Source: Tritrichomonas musculus | Lineage: Eukaryota > Parabasalia > Tritrichomonadida > Tritrichomonadidae | DNA length: 64,000 bases | Direction of reading: 5' to 3' | Assembly: GCA_039105265.1 (NCBI GenBank) | Contig: JAPFFF010000056.1 | Coordinates: 992,001-1,056,000 of the forward strand | Part shown: in pieces, positions 30,261 to 40,292 of the stretch | How positions within the stretch are numbered: position 1 is the stretch's first letter | Layout: each line of letters starts with the position of its first letter | The notes under the pieces: model-generated | Told to the model about the DNA's origin: nothing | The model's database searches: none | The model's input: the letters and a program-made list of their open reading frames with translations, nothing else | Program-made: the position numbers and the translations under genes

Positions 30261-33200
30261 ATGCCTATCCTAAATCCACAGCAAGCTTTTAATTTGTTAG
30301 TGTTTGAAATCGAAAGTATTAATATAGATAATGATTTCCTAAAAAAACTATTATTGACCGCTTCAAAAAATTATAAATTAAATAGAAAAACATTAGATGT
30401 TTATAATAAATTTCTCAACTTTATATCGCTCAACATGGATATTTTTTTCGAAAATTTCAATTTATCAGATGATGATGCCCAATATTTTGAAAATTTAGAT
30501 GAAAATAATATTTACTCAATTATATCTCAATTGCTAATGGCAGGCCGCGCAAATCCTAACCAAAACATTTCAGATTCTGATAATACAGATTATTCTGATT
30601 ATACACAATTATCTGAATTTACAGGATACTCAGATACCACAATAGTATCTAATATTTCAGAGTCAAATTATTCAGAATCAGAAGATTCAGAATCTGATGA
30701 TTCAGAATCAGAAGATTCAGAATCTGATAATAAAGAATCTGATAATAAAAAATTAGATATTAAAGAATCAGATATTAAAGAATCAAATATTAAAGAATCA
30801 AATAATAATGAATCAGAAAATAACGAATCAGAAAATAAAGAATCAAATAATAAAGAATCAAATAATAAAGAATCAGATATTAGAGAATCAAATAATAATG
30901 AGTCAGGAAATAAAGAATTGAATAATAATGAGTTAGAAAATAAAGAATTAAATAATAATGAATCAGAAAATAAAGAATCAAATAATATAAATATTCAATT
31001 AGATACACAGTCCAAAATAAAGAATAATTATTGTTTGATCGAGCTAGATTTTGCTGGATATTTAAAAGAAAAATTTGAAAAGGCAGAAATAATAATTCCA
31101 GATATTAAAAGCTTATTTTTTATTCCTTTTCATGGTAAATCATTTGGATTGTATGTATCAACAGATTCTTATGCTGTTTTAGCATTCCATAATAATAAAG
31201 TAAATGAAAAAGATCTATTTTTGCTAGGGTTAGCAGCATTATTATTAGAAGCATCAGGATATATCATTGTTGCCTGCATTTTAGATGATGAAAATACATA
31301 TTACCAAATTCCAGAAGTCCTTGAATTCAATACTTTTGGTGAAACACATATATTTGCAGAAATAACCAAATATAAAGAAAGTGATTATAGAAAAATGGAT
31401 ATTTCATGTAGCAAAAATGGATATGTTTATTTATATGCCCATTTTCGATATAATGCAGAAAAATTTCAAGAATTACTTGAACAAGAATCAAATGCAAATT
31501 TGAAAATTTTTATATTTTCAAAAAAGATTTATAGCAAGCGTTTTAGAAAAGTTAATTATTATATTCCTAAAGAATATCCACTATTTTATGCCCCAAAATC
31601 AGTAAGAAAAAGGAGAGATTTTAAAGATTTAGATTCTTTTAACTTATCTGGATTCGAAAAAAATACAATTGGAATTAATTTATGTAATGTTGCATTATAT
31701 AAACCAAAACGAAAAAATGATATCACACCTACAAAAATAAGTGGAATTGGTTATGGATCTATAGATTCATCTTTTTTTTTAACCATTAAAGATAGTCTTA
31801 AAGTTTCTATAAAAGTAGATAATGAAGATCTTTTGGCTGATTTTAGAGATTTGCATTATATGAACCCTGAACTTTATATAGCAGAACCAATGTATCTTTC
31901 TAAGAAAAATATAGATATATCTATTGTAGAAAAAATAAGCAATTCATACCAAGATTATACTACAATCTCAGAAAGAATAAAATCCAAAAAATCAGATATA
32001 AAACTAAATATAGAAGAGAAATTGCGTCATGCTTTTCATTATTTGTATAAATTCACAAAAGACGAAAATGATAATAATATTGAGCCATATACTAGTCAAA
32101 TATTTGCCGTATATCAAGCGATTTCATATTTAAGTGAAAAACCTGAAAAAGAAAAAGGTATAATTTTACAAGTTCACACTGGAGAAGGAAAATCATTTAT
32201 TGTTCAAGTTTTAGCTGAATACCTGGCCAGGCAAGGAAATACTGTTCATATTGCCACATCAAATATCATATTAGCAGCCAGGGATTTCATGAAATCATAT
32301 AAATATTTTACAGAATGTGAACGAAAAGCGTCTAAATTATCAAAGAAAAGACCATCAATTCTCATTCATAAAGAAGAAAAGAAATTTATTGATCGTTTTA
32401 TTAAAGGCAGGATAAGTGATGATGTTCCTGAAAAAGATATTTTTTACAATGATAGTAATTTTGATAATCCTACAAATATGAACATTGTTGTTTGCGAAAA
32501 TAATAAAAGATTTCAGAGCAACATTGTTTATTCTACTTTTCTTAATTTTGAAGCATACTATCTTCACCAAAAAGAAAAAAATCCATATGATGTATCTAAT
32601 TATTTGAAAAATTGCTACTTGATAATTGATGAAGCTGATAGTATCCTTGTAGATGAACTAACAAATGGAACTATTCTTTCTAAACCTATGAAATCTAATG
32701 CTGATGAAGTATTAGAATTAGTATATTCTAATTATATGTCTGGAAACAAAAATCCAGAACATATCCAATCAATGATTAAATTTCAATTCCCAGAATGCGA
32801 AAATATACAAGTTGATCACATAAAGAAAATGTTTTTGGAAATAGAAAAAGTAACATCTAAAGGCTTTGATATTGATAGAAAATATGTAATTGCTGAAGAT
32901 CCTTCAAATCCAAATATTAAAAGAGTATATCCATTTGATTCAGAAAATAAAGGAATTGTTGAATTGAACAAAGAATTTAATGGTTATGTTCATCAATTCG
33001 TAGGAATTAAAGAAAAACATAACAATCCAATTGAAAATGAAAATTTGGAAATTCAGCCTTTATCATTGAATTACCAATTTATTTCACATCCAACATATGT
33101 ACAAATGTATAAAAGTGTATGTGGAGTAACAGGAACAGTTGGTAGTGATAGAGAAAAAGGAATATTAGAAAAATATTATAAACTCACAACTGCAAACGTA

Positions 33201-35399
33201 CCAAGACATCAAATGAACTTAGGAAAAAATTTACCAATGATATTATGCGATAATAATAAAGATAGAGATAGTATTATTATTCAAGAATTATTGCATTTCC
33301 ATAACGATAATTATCCTGTTCTTGTCGTTTTTATTAATGTCAAAGAAATCAGATATTTTAAAGATATACTAATCAACGAGAAAAAGATTGAACACGATAA
33401 ATTGTATATCTTCGATGGAAAGAACAAAAAGTCGAAAAAATTAAATAAAGAAGATAAAATGAAAATTGAAAATGAATCTGGAAAATCTGGAATCATTACA
33501 TTAGGCACCAATTTTTGTGGTCGTGGAATTGATATTAAATTCCAAGAAAAACCTCTTTGTGTTATTGTTACATATTATAAAGATGATAAACGTTCAATTG
33601 ACCAAGTTATAGGCCGTGCTGGTAGAAATGGTCGTCCGGGAATCACGAGAATAATATGCACCAAAAAAATGTATAATGAAGGCTTTAAAACACCGAAAGA
33701 AGATGCAATGCATGCAATTATTAGTGAATTTGATATCAAAAATAATGAACAAACCAAATATATTAAAAAAATTAACAAAAAATATCCATGGATTTTTAAT
33801 GATGCTGATTTTACAGCCAAAATTTCGAAAAAAGATGCTCTTTCATTACGTGAATGCTCATTAAATGTTAATCGTATTACAGCTTTCAAATATAAATTTC
33901 CTGTGGGCATGAGCTATGAAACGTTTTTAAAAATACAAATACAAAGAATATTTTCATTAAAAAATTGCCCAGAATGCAAATATACATGGTATCTTTTTAG
34001 AACTTATATGCGTGAATTAATTCTTGAATCTTGGTCACTATTTCTTGATGATGTCGATCTTAAATTCAATGCAATGAAAAATGAAGAAGAAAAAGATGAT
34101 AAAACAATCAAATCAGAATATTCTAAATTTTTTACTAATGAAAAGAAAAAATTTGATAAAGTTTTATACCAATATATTCCTCAAAAAGACAAATGTTCAT
34201 ATTTAGAAACATTCTTGTTTATTTTTAATAAGGCAAAAAAAGATTGGGAAAATGAGATCACTGAAAAAATAAAATATTATAATGATTTTTCACAAATTGA
34301 AGCCAAAAGCAATTCATATACAAGTATTCATTTTGGTTTTTTCCCAATGTGTCTTTCTGAAAACTCTGGATGTAGGCTAACTCCACTGACACCTGAAGAG
34401 CAAGAAAAGTCAGATAAAGGATGCTTGTATATTGTTGATCCCGAATTAAGATACATTAAAAAACGATCAAAAAAAATATTTAGTATCACTGTTGCTGTTG
34501 ATAAAATATTTGAAAAATTTCAAGAAATTGCTGATGAAAAATTACAAGGTCTCTTTGGGATTAGATTCTTTCTTAGAAGAACATTATGTGGTTGTGAATT
34601 TGGCGTTTGTGTTGAAACAAATCTTGAATACCCAGATGATTTACAAAACTGCTTATTCGATAGAACACCGCTTCTTATGTTCACACTATGCACAAAGTCA
34701 TCTTTTGTTTGGCTTGGTGGTCTTCTTATCATCGTTTTAGTATTCTTTACATCAGTGGCAGTTACAATTGGTAAGAAAATCATTGATTCTCCTAATGTCA
34801 CTTCACATGCATGGAATTTTATTAAAAAAATCTTTTTTAAAATTATAACAAAGGAAGAAGAAGGGCGTAACAGCATCGTTGTGGAGCACATCAATAAAGC
34901 TTTAGATAAAATTATTACATTTCTTGATGATGAAATACATTCAAGCCTCGAAGAGCATTTTAAAGATGAAATGAAAGTCATTTTTGATGTGATTTTGGGT
35001 CTGTTTATGAATGGTGAAATTGATAAAATTGATGAAAGAATAAATAGTCAAATAGGATCAAATATTAGAATCAATGCAAAAATAAGAGGATTTTTAAGTA
35101 GCGAAATGCCATACGGGAAACTGATAAAAATCGGGGTTCTAATTATTCTTTATATCGCTGTTTTTGTTTTCAAATTCAAGCATAAAAAGGGAATTAATTT
35201 TAAGAAAGTGTCCCGTGAAAATGCATCAACATTCCAAAAGCAAAACAAACAGAAAAAAGAGTTAGATATCACTAAATATAATGCATATATTAAAATATGC
35301 AAGAAAATTGATAATGCGGAATATGAAAGATATGACAATGAGAATTCTGATTCTGATTCTGATTCTGATTCTGATTCATTTTTTGATTCATCATCATAA
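30261..35399 (+). CDS. SecA-like DEAD motor with C-terminal membrane segments
   Basis: This 1,712-residue protein begins at the ATG at 30261; a TTG six bases earlier is not needed. Residues about 95-240 are a repetitive S/E/N/K tract. The centre is a SecA-type motor. Walker A is TGEGKS (640-645), followed by HIATSNIILAARDF, the SecA equivalent of HVVTVNDYLAxRD. Walker B is IIDEADSI (D790). A stretch FNGYVHQFVGIKE, EIQPLSLNYQFIS and VCGVTGTVGS matches SecA's DGLHQAxEAKE, NQTLATITFQN and LAGMTGTA. GTNFCGRGIDIKF (1082) and QVIGRAGRNGRPG (from 1115) match the SecA motifs V and VI. Two hydrophobic helices follow (about 1482-1504 and 1621-1640), then a basic tail and an (SD)n end. Bacterial SecA drives preproteins through SecYEG; no SecY partner is expected here. 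The N-terminal 600 residues are unrecognised. Substrate and location are unknown, but a membrane-anchored motor is likely. Confidence 0.85.
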   Translation: MPILNPQQAFNLLVFEIESINIDNDFLKKLLLTASKNYKLNRKTLDVYNKFLNFISLNMDIFFENFNLSDDDAQYFENLDENNIYSIISQLLMAGRANPNQNISDSDNTDYSDYTQLSEFTGYSDTTIVSNISESNYSESEDSESDDSESEDSESDNKESDNKKLDIKESDIKESNIKESNNNESENNESENKESNNKESNNKESDIRESNNNESGNKELNNNELENKELNNNESENKESNNINIQLDTQSKIKNNYCLIELDFAGYLKEKFEKAEIIIPDIKSLFFIPFHGKSFGLYVSTDSYAVLAFHNNKVNEKDLFLLGLAALLLEASGYIIVACILDDENTYYQIPEVLEFNTFGETHIFAEITKYKESDYRKMDISCSKNGYVYLYAHFRYNAEKFQELLEQESNANLKIFIFSKKIYSKRFRKVNYYIPKEYPLFYAPKSVRKRRDFKDLDSFNLSGFEKNTIGINLCNVALYKPKRKNDITPTKISGIGYGSIDSSFFLTIKDSLKVSIKVDNEDLLADFRDLHYMNPELYIAEPMYLSKKNIDISIVEKISNSYQDYTTISERIKSKKSDIKLNIEEKLRHAFHYLYKFTKDENDNNIEPYTSQIFAVYQAISYLSEKPEKEKGIILQVHTGEGKSFIVQVLAEYLARQGNTVHIATSNIILAARDFMKSYKYFTECERKASKLSKKRPSILIHKEEKKFIDRFIKGRISDDVPEKDIFYNDSNFDNPTNMNIVVCENNKRFQSNIVYSTFLNFEAYYLHQKEKNPYDVSNYLKNCYLIIDEADSILVDELTNGTILSKPMKSNADEVLELVYSNYMSGNKNPEHIQSMIKFQFPECENIQVDHIKKMFLEIEKVTSKGFDIDRKYVIAEDPSNPNIKRVYPFDSENKGIVELNKEFNGYVHQFVGIKEKHNNPIENENLEIQPLSLNYQFISHPTYVQMYKSVCGVTGTVGSDREKGILEKYYKLTTANVPRHQMNLGKNLPMILCDNNKDRDSIIIQELLHFHNDNYPVLVVFINVKEIRYFKDILINEKKIEHDKLYIFDGKNKKSKKLNKEDKMKIENESGKSGIITLGTNFCGRGIDIKFQEKPLCVIVTYYKDDKRSIDQVIGRAGRNGRPGITRIICTKKMYNEGFKTPKEDAMHAIISEFDIKNNEQTKYIKKINKKYPWIFNDADFTAKISKKDALSLRECSLNVNRITAFKYKFPVGMSYETFLKIQIQRIFSLKNCPECKYTWYLFRTYMRELILESWSLFLDDVDLKFNAMKNEEEKDDKTIKSEYSKFFTNEKKKFDKVLYQYIPQKDKCSYLETFLFIFNKAKKDWENEITEKIKYYNDFSQIEAKSNSYTSIHFGFFPMCLSENSGCRLTPLTPEEQEKSDKGCLYIVDPELRYIKKRSKKIFSITVAVDKIFEKFQEIADEKLQGLFGIRFFLRRTLCGCEFGVCVETNLEYPDDLQNCLFDRTPLLMFTLCTKSSFVWLGGLLIIVLVFFTSVAVTIGKKIIDSPNVTSHAWNFIKKIFFKIITKEEEGRNSIVVEHINKALDKIITFLDDEIHSSLEEHFKDEMKVIFDVILGLFMNGEIDKIDERINSQIGSNIRINAKIRGFLSSEMPYGKLIKIGVLIILYIAVFVFKFKHKKGINFKKVSRENASTFQKQNKQKKELDITKYNAYIKICKKIDNAEYERYDNENSDSDSDSDSDSFFDSSS

Positions 35400-35723
35400 T
35401 AATAGTAGATATCATTATTTCTGTTTCAATTTAAATAAAACATAAAAATCTTAAATCATTATAGAATTTTTTATTATTTATATGAAATATAATAGATAAG
35501 GATGTTAAATGTTAATCGATGTGATATAAAATTAGCAAGTATAGAAGATTTTCTTTTTTGCGATCTGGGTTCGATTCCCAGCTACTTCGTTTTTTTGATT
35601 TTTGATTTTTATTTTGTTTTTTCTTGAACAAAATTAATTAAAGAAAAGCAATAAACATTAATAATAATAACAAAACTGTAAAATATCATTATAGAAATTA
35701 CTGAGAACAATCATAATGATCAA
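35400..35723. other. Intergenic with tRNA 3' relic
   Basis: This is A/T-rich sequence downstream of the SecA-like gene. Its only recognisable feature is the tRNA-like T-arm and terminator at 35565-35596. Confidence 0.5.
35565..35596 (+). ncRNA. tRNA 3'-half relic with intact B box
   Basis: CTGGG-TTCGATT-CCCAG (35565-35581) is a perfect tRNA T-arm and contains the Pol III B-box sequence GGTTCGATTCC. It is followed by CTACTTC and a G (35582-35589), as for an acceptor 3' strand plus discriminator base, and by seven Ts that would end Pol III transcription. The 5' acceptor strand expected (GAAGTAG) is not found within the right distance, and no proper D-arm or anticodon arm can be drawn. A TAGCAAGT stretch at 35533 weakly resembles an A box. 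It is therefore a decayed tRNA or tRNA-derived fragment, or a lone TFIIIC site. Confidence 0.55.
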
Positions 35724-36098
35724 ATGAATTCAATACTTTTTCCCATTTCAAAATGTACAAAACCAACTGTTGCTCCAGTGCTAACATCATTTTCAAATAT
35801 GATAACAAATACTAATTTTATCAATTTGCAAAGAAGATACAAACAAATTTTGCAGAATCATTATAAAAAAGAAGCCAAATTTTGCAAAATCATCATATCT
35901 TCTCAAAATAAGATGAAACGGGCACTCTCCTCTTTAAAATTTGCTTCTTCATTTTATTGGGTAAGAAATGATAGAGAACAATATTCATTGTGGCTAAAAT
36001 ATTATTCTGGCTTCAATGATATACATTGTAATGGATTATATTTTGATATTTATTGGCAACAAAGTATATTTTTATTCCATAACATTAGTGATTCATAA
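35724..36098 (+). CDS. Small hypothetical protein
   Basis: This is a 124-codon frame with an ATG start (MNSILFPISKCTK) and an ordinary amino-acid mix, including several tryptophans and cysteines. The middle is basic and helical (LQRRYKQILQNHYKKEAKF), and the end is aromatic (YFDIYWQQSIFLFH). It matches no family I know and lies in a long intergenic stretch with no Myb-type box seen. It could be a real small gene, a remnant, or chance; A/T-rich DNA rarely gives frames this long with such composition. Confidence 0.35.
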   Translation: MNSILFPISKCTKPTVAPVLTSFSNMITNTNFINLQRRYKQILQNHYKKEAKFCKIIISSQNKMKRALSSLKFASSFYWVRNDREQYSLWLKYYSGFNDIHCNGLYFDIYWQQSIFLFHNISDS

Positions 36099-36813
36099 TC
36101 CTTTTTGAAAAATAAGAAAAATCAATTTTGTGTCGACTTTTTGAGAGACTTTCCTCAATTTTCAATAATAATGTAATGACTGCATTGAAAAAAATGTTCT
36201 TGTTAAACTTTATCCAAAATCCGATGGTTAAAACAAATTTCGCAATTTTCAGTAGTAATGTAATGACTGCATTGAAAAAATGATTTTTTGATCGTATTTG
36301 AATGATGACGATCAAAGTTGCTTTCAATTTTTTGAAAGATATCTCCAATTTAATTTTTTTTCTCTATTAAATCCATTAGTTAATATGACTATTTTCTTTT
36401 ATCAATATTAAAATTTGCTGTTTTCAATGATTTTTTAACCATGATTAAAAAGGAATTAATTTATTTAACTATTTTAATTACATAAGTTGTTTTTCTTTTA
36501 CTATAATAAAATTAAATTTATAATAAATAAATCAATATATCTTACTATTCAATGAAAAAATGTATTTTTTCTTTTCAATACTTCACAAATTATATTCTGA
36601 ATTTTTCTATCAAGAGAGATAATTGAGAAAAATATATAATTTTTTTTTCATTACACTATTCGATGAAAAACATTAGAATAATAATTTATTCATTTGAAAC
36701 AAATTTGGTTGTAAAATAATTGAATTTGAATCAAATTTGGTTGATATTTGAATTTTGTGAAGGTTAAGTTTTATATCAAATCATTTATCCAGAAAAAAAA
36801 CAAAACCTAACAA
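36099..36813. other. Intergenic with a short duplicated segment
   Basis: Between the small frame and the calcium pump the sequence is A/T-rich. The only structure I see is the near-identical 38-base pair of copies listed separately. The pump's immediate leader is CAAAACCTAACAAATG. Confidence 0.5.
36156..36280. repeat. Direct duplication of a 38-base segment
   Basis: CAATTTTCAATAATAATGTAATGACTGCATTGAAAAAA-type sequence occurs at about 36156-36193 and again at about 36243-36280, with two differences and an 87-base offset. The bases between are not repeated further. Confidence 0.7.
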
Positions 36814-39801
36814 ATGAGCATTACACCAGATCAAATCATCTCTCTATTTGAACGAAGCAATGTTGAAGGACTTCAACAGCTTGGTGGAGTTGAAGGTCTT
36901 GCTGAAGATTTTAATACAGATTTAAAAAATGGTTTATCAGAGTCAGAAAAAGTGAACAATTATCAGGAAAGACGACAAAAATACGGAGTAAATGTTCTTC
37001 CAGATCCACCGAAGCAATCATGGTGTTCAATGTTTCTTGATTGCTTCCGTGACCTTATGCTCAAGATTTTACTTATTTCAGCTATTCTTTCATTGATACT
37101 TACTTCAGTTTTCCCACCAGATGGGAAATTAAAATTTGCAGATTATATCGATACTATATCTATCTTCGTTGCAGTTCTTATTGTTTCAATTGTCCAAACA
37201 CAAACAAATTATTCGCAACAAAACGCATTTCTGGAGATAAACAAGCTCAAGAACGAGTTCAGTGTTACAGTAATTAGACATGGCGTTGAACAACAAATTT
37301 TAAACATTGATTTACTTGTAGGCGACATAATAATCATTAAAAACGGCGATAGGGTACCAGCAGACGGAATATACGTTACCGGCCATAATCTCAAAATTAA
37401 TAATTCACAAGAAACTGGAGAAAGCGTAGCAGTCACCATTAACGAGTCCAAACCATTCTGCTTAGGCGGAGGAGCGGTAGAATCTGGCGATGCACGCGTT
37501 TTAATAGCTGCAGTAGGCGAAAATTCACAAAGTGGCGTAATTATGATGAACATTCAAAAAATGTCAGCAGAAAGAGAGCAAAGTCCACTTGAAAAGAAGC
37601 TTGATCGAGTGGCTGTTATTATCACATACATAGGAGGAATAGGTTCTTTACTTACATTCATAGTTTTATTAATTTTTTGGATCGTCGAAATAGTGAAAGA
37701 TGGCTGGTACAACGGCCGTTTAAATGACCTTGTCAATCGATTCATGATTGGCGTCACGATTTTCATATGTGCTGTTCCAGAAGGCCTTCCATTAGCAGTT
37801 ACTCTCTCGCTCGGTTTTTCAATGAAGAAGATGATGAAAGATAACAACTTTGTTCGTCATCTTCAGGCATGCGAAACTATGGGCGGAGCAACAACAATTT
37901 GCTCAGACAAAACGGGAACTCTCACGCAGAACAAAATGACAGTTGTCAAGTTTTTCATGAGTGGAATTGACACAGATGGACAACCCGAACTTTCGCCACA
38001 GATACAAGAACTACTAGGCGAATCAATCTCAATTAATTCGAATGCTTACATGACATTCAAAGAGGATTCAAAGACACCTGAATACGTGGGAAGTTCCTCC
38101 GAATGTGCCCTCCTTCAAATGCTGCCGAAATATGAAATCGACTACAAAAAAATCAGAGAAAAATATCCAATTGTCATCCTTCACGAATTCGACTCTACAC
38201 GAAAGCGAATGTCTACAATCATTAACAAAGAAGGACAGCATCGAATCTACTTAAAAGGAGCGCCTGACTTTGTGTTGAAGTCATGCACTCGCTACATTTC
38301 AAAAGATGGTCAAATTCATGATCTGGACAAATCAACGCGTGATTCATTCAATGAACACATCAGCTCTTATGCAGATCTGGCACTGAGAACAATGCTTCTT
38401 GCTTTTAGAGACATTGGAAAGAAAGGTGACGAAGTTGATGATGATTGGAATGACACAGAAAAAGTGGAAACAGATCTAACCGTTTTTTGTTTAGTCGGTA
38501 TTCAAGATCCACTTCGACCTGAAGTTATTCATGCAATTGAGCAATGTCGAACTGCAAATGTTGTCGTTCGAATGGTCACCGGAGATTTCATCAATACAGC
38601 CAAAGCAATTGCATCGCAATGCGGCATCCTTTCAGCTGATGGAATTGCAATGATGGGCGAAGATTTTTCACGTCAATCGAAAATTGAATTGATTGAAATT
38701 CTTCCGAAATTGCAAGTGATGGCACGATCATCTCCTAGGGACAAATATAGATTAGTATCATTACTGATGGAATCAGGAGAAGTTGTAGCAGTTACTGGTG
38801 ACGGTTCTAATGATTCAGCTGCCTTAAAAAAGGCAAATATTGGACTCTCAATGGGCCTTTGTGGCACTGAACTTGCAAAGATGGCGTCTGACATTGTTAT
38901 TCTTGATGATAATTTCAATAGCATTGTATCTGCATTGAAATGGGGACGTTGTATTTACGATAACGTTAGAGGCTTCCTTCAATTCCAGTTGACCGTTAAT
39001 TTCGCAGCAATGATCATCGCTTTTATCGGCTCGATAGCTTTGAAAGAGTCGCCTTTAAAAACGCTTCAATTACTTTGGGTTAACTTGATCATGGACTCGT
39101 TGGGAGCTTTGGCTCTGGCCACAAAAGGTCCTACCGACGCACTCCTTTTAAGGCCTCCGTATGGAGAATCTGACGGACTCATCTCGAATATCTTAATTAG
39201 AAATATCATTGGTCAATGTATATATCAAATGATCTTCCTTTTGTTAATATTGTTTGGAGCTAAAAATATATTCGGAATCGATGAGAATGACGACGATACT
39301 CAAAGTATTCACGTATCAACAATGGTATTTAATACATTCGTTTTTTTCCAGGTCTTTAATTTGATTAATTCTAGAGTAACTAGTAATGATATGAGCGTTT
39401 TCGATGGACTCTTTTCAAATTGGGTGTTTATTTTCATTTTCTTGCTGATTGCGGCTTTACAAGCAATTATTACCGAATTTGGAGGATCTGCTTTCGAAAC
39501 AATGCATTTGAATTGGAAAGAATGGTTGATTAGTTTGGCTCTTGGAATTGGATCGCTTATAATTGGAGCGTTTTTGAGAATGATTAAAATGAAAGATCGA
39601 ACTACGGAAAAACTTAACGCTCTTAGGACTCTGAGAAAAGAACAAATGAAAAAGAGATATGCTGGAATGAGTGTTGAAGAACAATGGGCAGCTGATTACG
39701 CGCCTGATAAAAATGATGAAAGTGATAATAATAACAAAAAGAAAAAGAAGAAAGGAAATAATAATGAAACTGAACCAAGTGATTTTGAAATGTCTTATTG
39801 A
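36814..39801 (+). CDS. Plasma-membrane-type Ca2+ ATPase (P2B)
   Basis: This 995-residue P-type ATPase pumps calcium out of the cytosol or into stores. Membrane helices 1 and 2 are near 81-100 and 113-130, helix 3 near 267-293, and helix 4 carries the ion-binding VPEGLPLAV motif. The phosphorylated aspartate is D365 in SDKTGTLTQNKM. The actuator loop has TGESVAV, the nucleotide domain has KGAPDFVLKSC, and the hinge reads TGDGSNDSAALKKA (from 661), with serine for the common threonine. C-terminal helices include NLIMDSLGALALAT, the PMCA-type ion site. The tail after the last helix is short and lysine-rich (RTLRKEQMKKRYAGMSVEEQW, KKKKKKG). It may hold a calmodulin-like regulatory segment, but a canonical site cannot be confirmed. 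The start ATG has the usual A-rich leader. Confidence 0.93.
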   Translation: MSITPDQIISLFERSNVEGLQQLGGVEGLAEDFNTDLKNGLSESEKVNNYQERRQKYGVNVLPDPPKQSWCSMFLDCFRDLMLKILLISAILSLILTSVFPPDGKLKFADYIDTISIFVAVLIVSIVQTQTNYSQQNAFLEINKLKNEFSVTVIRHGVEQQILNIDLLVGDIIIIKNGDRVPADGIYVTGHNLKINNSQETGESVAVTINESKPFCLGGGAVESGDARVLIAAVGENSQSGVIMMNIQKMSAEREQSPLEKKLDRVAVIITYIGGIGSLLTFIVLLIFWIVEIVKDGWYNGRLNDLVNRFMIGVTIFICAVPEGLPLAVTLSLGFSMKKMMKDNNFVRHLQACETMGGATTICSDKTGTLTQNKMTVVKFFMSGIDTDGQPELSPQIQELLGESISINSNAYMTFKEDSKTPEYVGSSSECALLQMLPKYEIDYKKIREKYPIVILHEFDSTRKRMSTIINKEGQHRIYLKGAPDFVLKSCTRYISKDGQIHDLDKSTRDSFNEHISSYADLALRTMLLAFRDIGKKGDEVDDDWNDTEKVETDLTVFCLVGIQDPLRPEVIHAIEQCRTANVVVRMVTGDFINTAKAIASQCGILSADGIAMMGEDFSRQSKIELIEILPKLQVMARSSPRDKYRLVSLLMESGEVVAVTGDGSNDSAALKKANIGLSMGLCGTELAKMASDIVILDDNFNSIVSALKWGRCIYDNVRGFLQFQLTVNFAAMIIAFIGSIALKESPLKTLQLLWVNLIMDSLGALALATKGPTDALLLRPPYGESDGLISNILIRNIIGQCIYQMIFLLLILFGAKNIFGIDENDDDTQSIHVSTMVFNTFVFFQVFNLINSRVTSNDMSVFDGLFSNWVFIFIFLLIAALQAIITEFGGSAFETMHLNWKEWLISLALGIGSLIIGAFLRMIKMKDRTTEKLNALRTLRKEQMKKRYAGMSVEEQWAADYAPDKNDESDNNNKKKKKKGNNNETEPSDFEMSY

Positions 39802-40292
39802 CTTGTATCTTATTCATATAATAAATAGATTTATATATATATATTTTAATCGTTATTTGAAAATTTAGTTAACAGAAAAAAAAAATATTTTTAATACAAA
39901 AAAATTGGAATCAAAAAAAAAAAAAAATTATCCCAAGCTGAATAAACAATACTATTTGAACAAACACAAAATTCTGTCATATTTTTATTATTAAATCGAG
40001 AGGGGAATCATTCAAATTAAAATATCTAGTCTCAAAAAATTTTTGTGACCGTCTTTAACTTTTTGATATGCATTTAACGGTTGGATATTGATTAATATAA
40101 ACATTAATATTTTGAATAATTTTTATTTCTTTATTGATTATATTACTTTTTTGTTATTATTCTTTTGTTTTATTTTTATTCTATTAGTTATCTATCGGAA
40201 AAACCTTTTTTATACATCAAAATTTGTGTAAAATTTTTGACTTCTGAAAAATTTTTGCTGGCCTTCACAGATTTAATCAGACCATTTTTTCA
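39802..40292. other. Intergenic, nothing recognised
   Basis: This is A/T-rich sequence between two plus-strand genes, with short TA and A runs. A TTTAACGGTTGG stretch (about 40074) resembles a Myb core and lies about 215 bases before the eIF4G-like start, too far to be convincing. Confidence 0.4.

Noticed and set aside
36085-36348. 87-codon minus-strand frame
   Set aside because: It has no ATG, and its repeated FFNAVITLLLKI just reflects the DNA duplication at 36156-36280.
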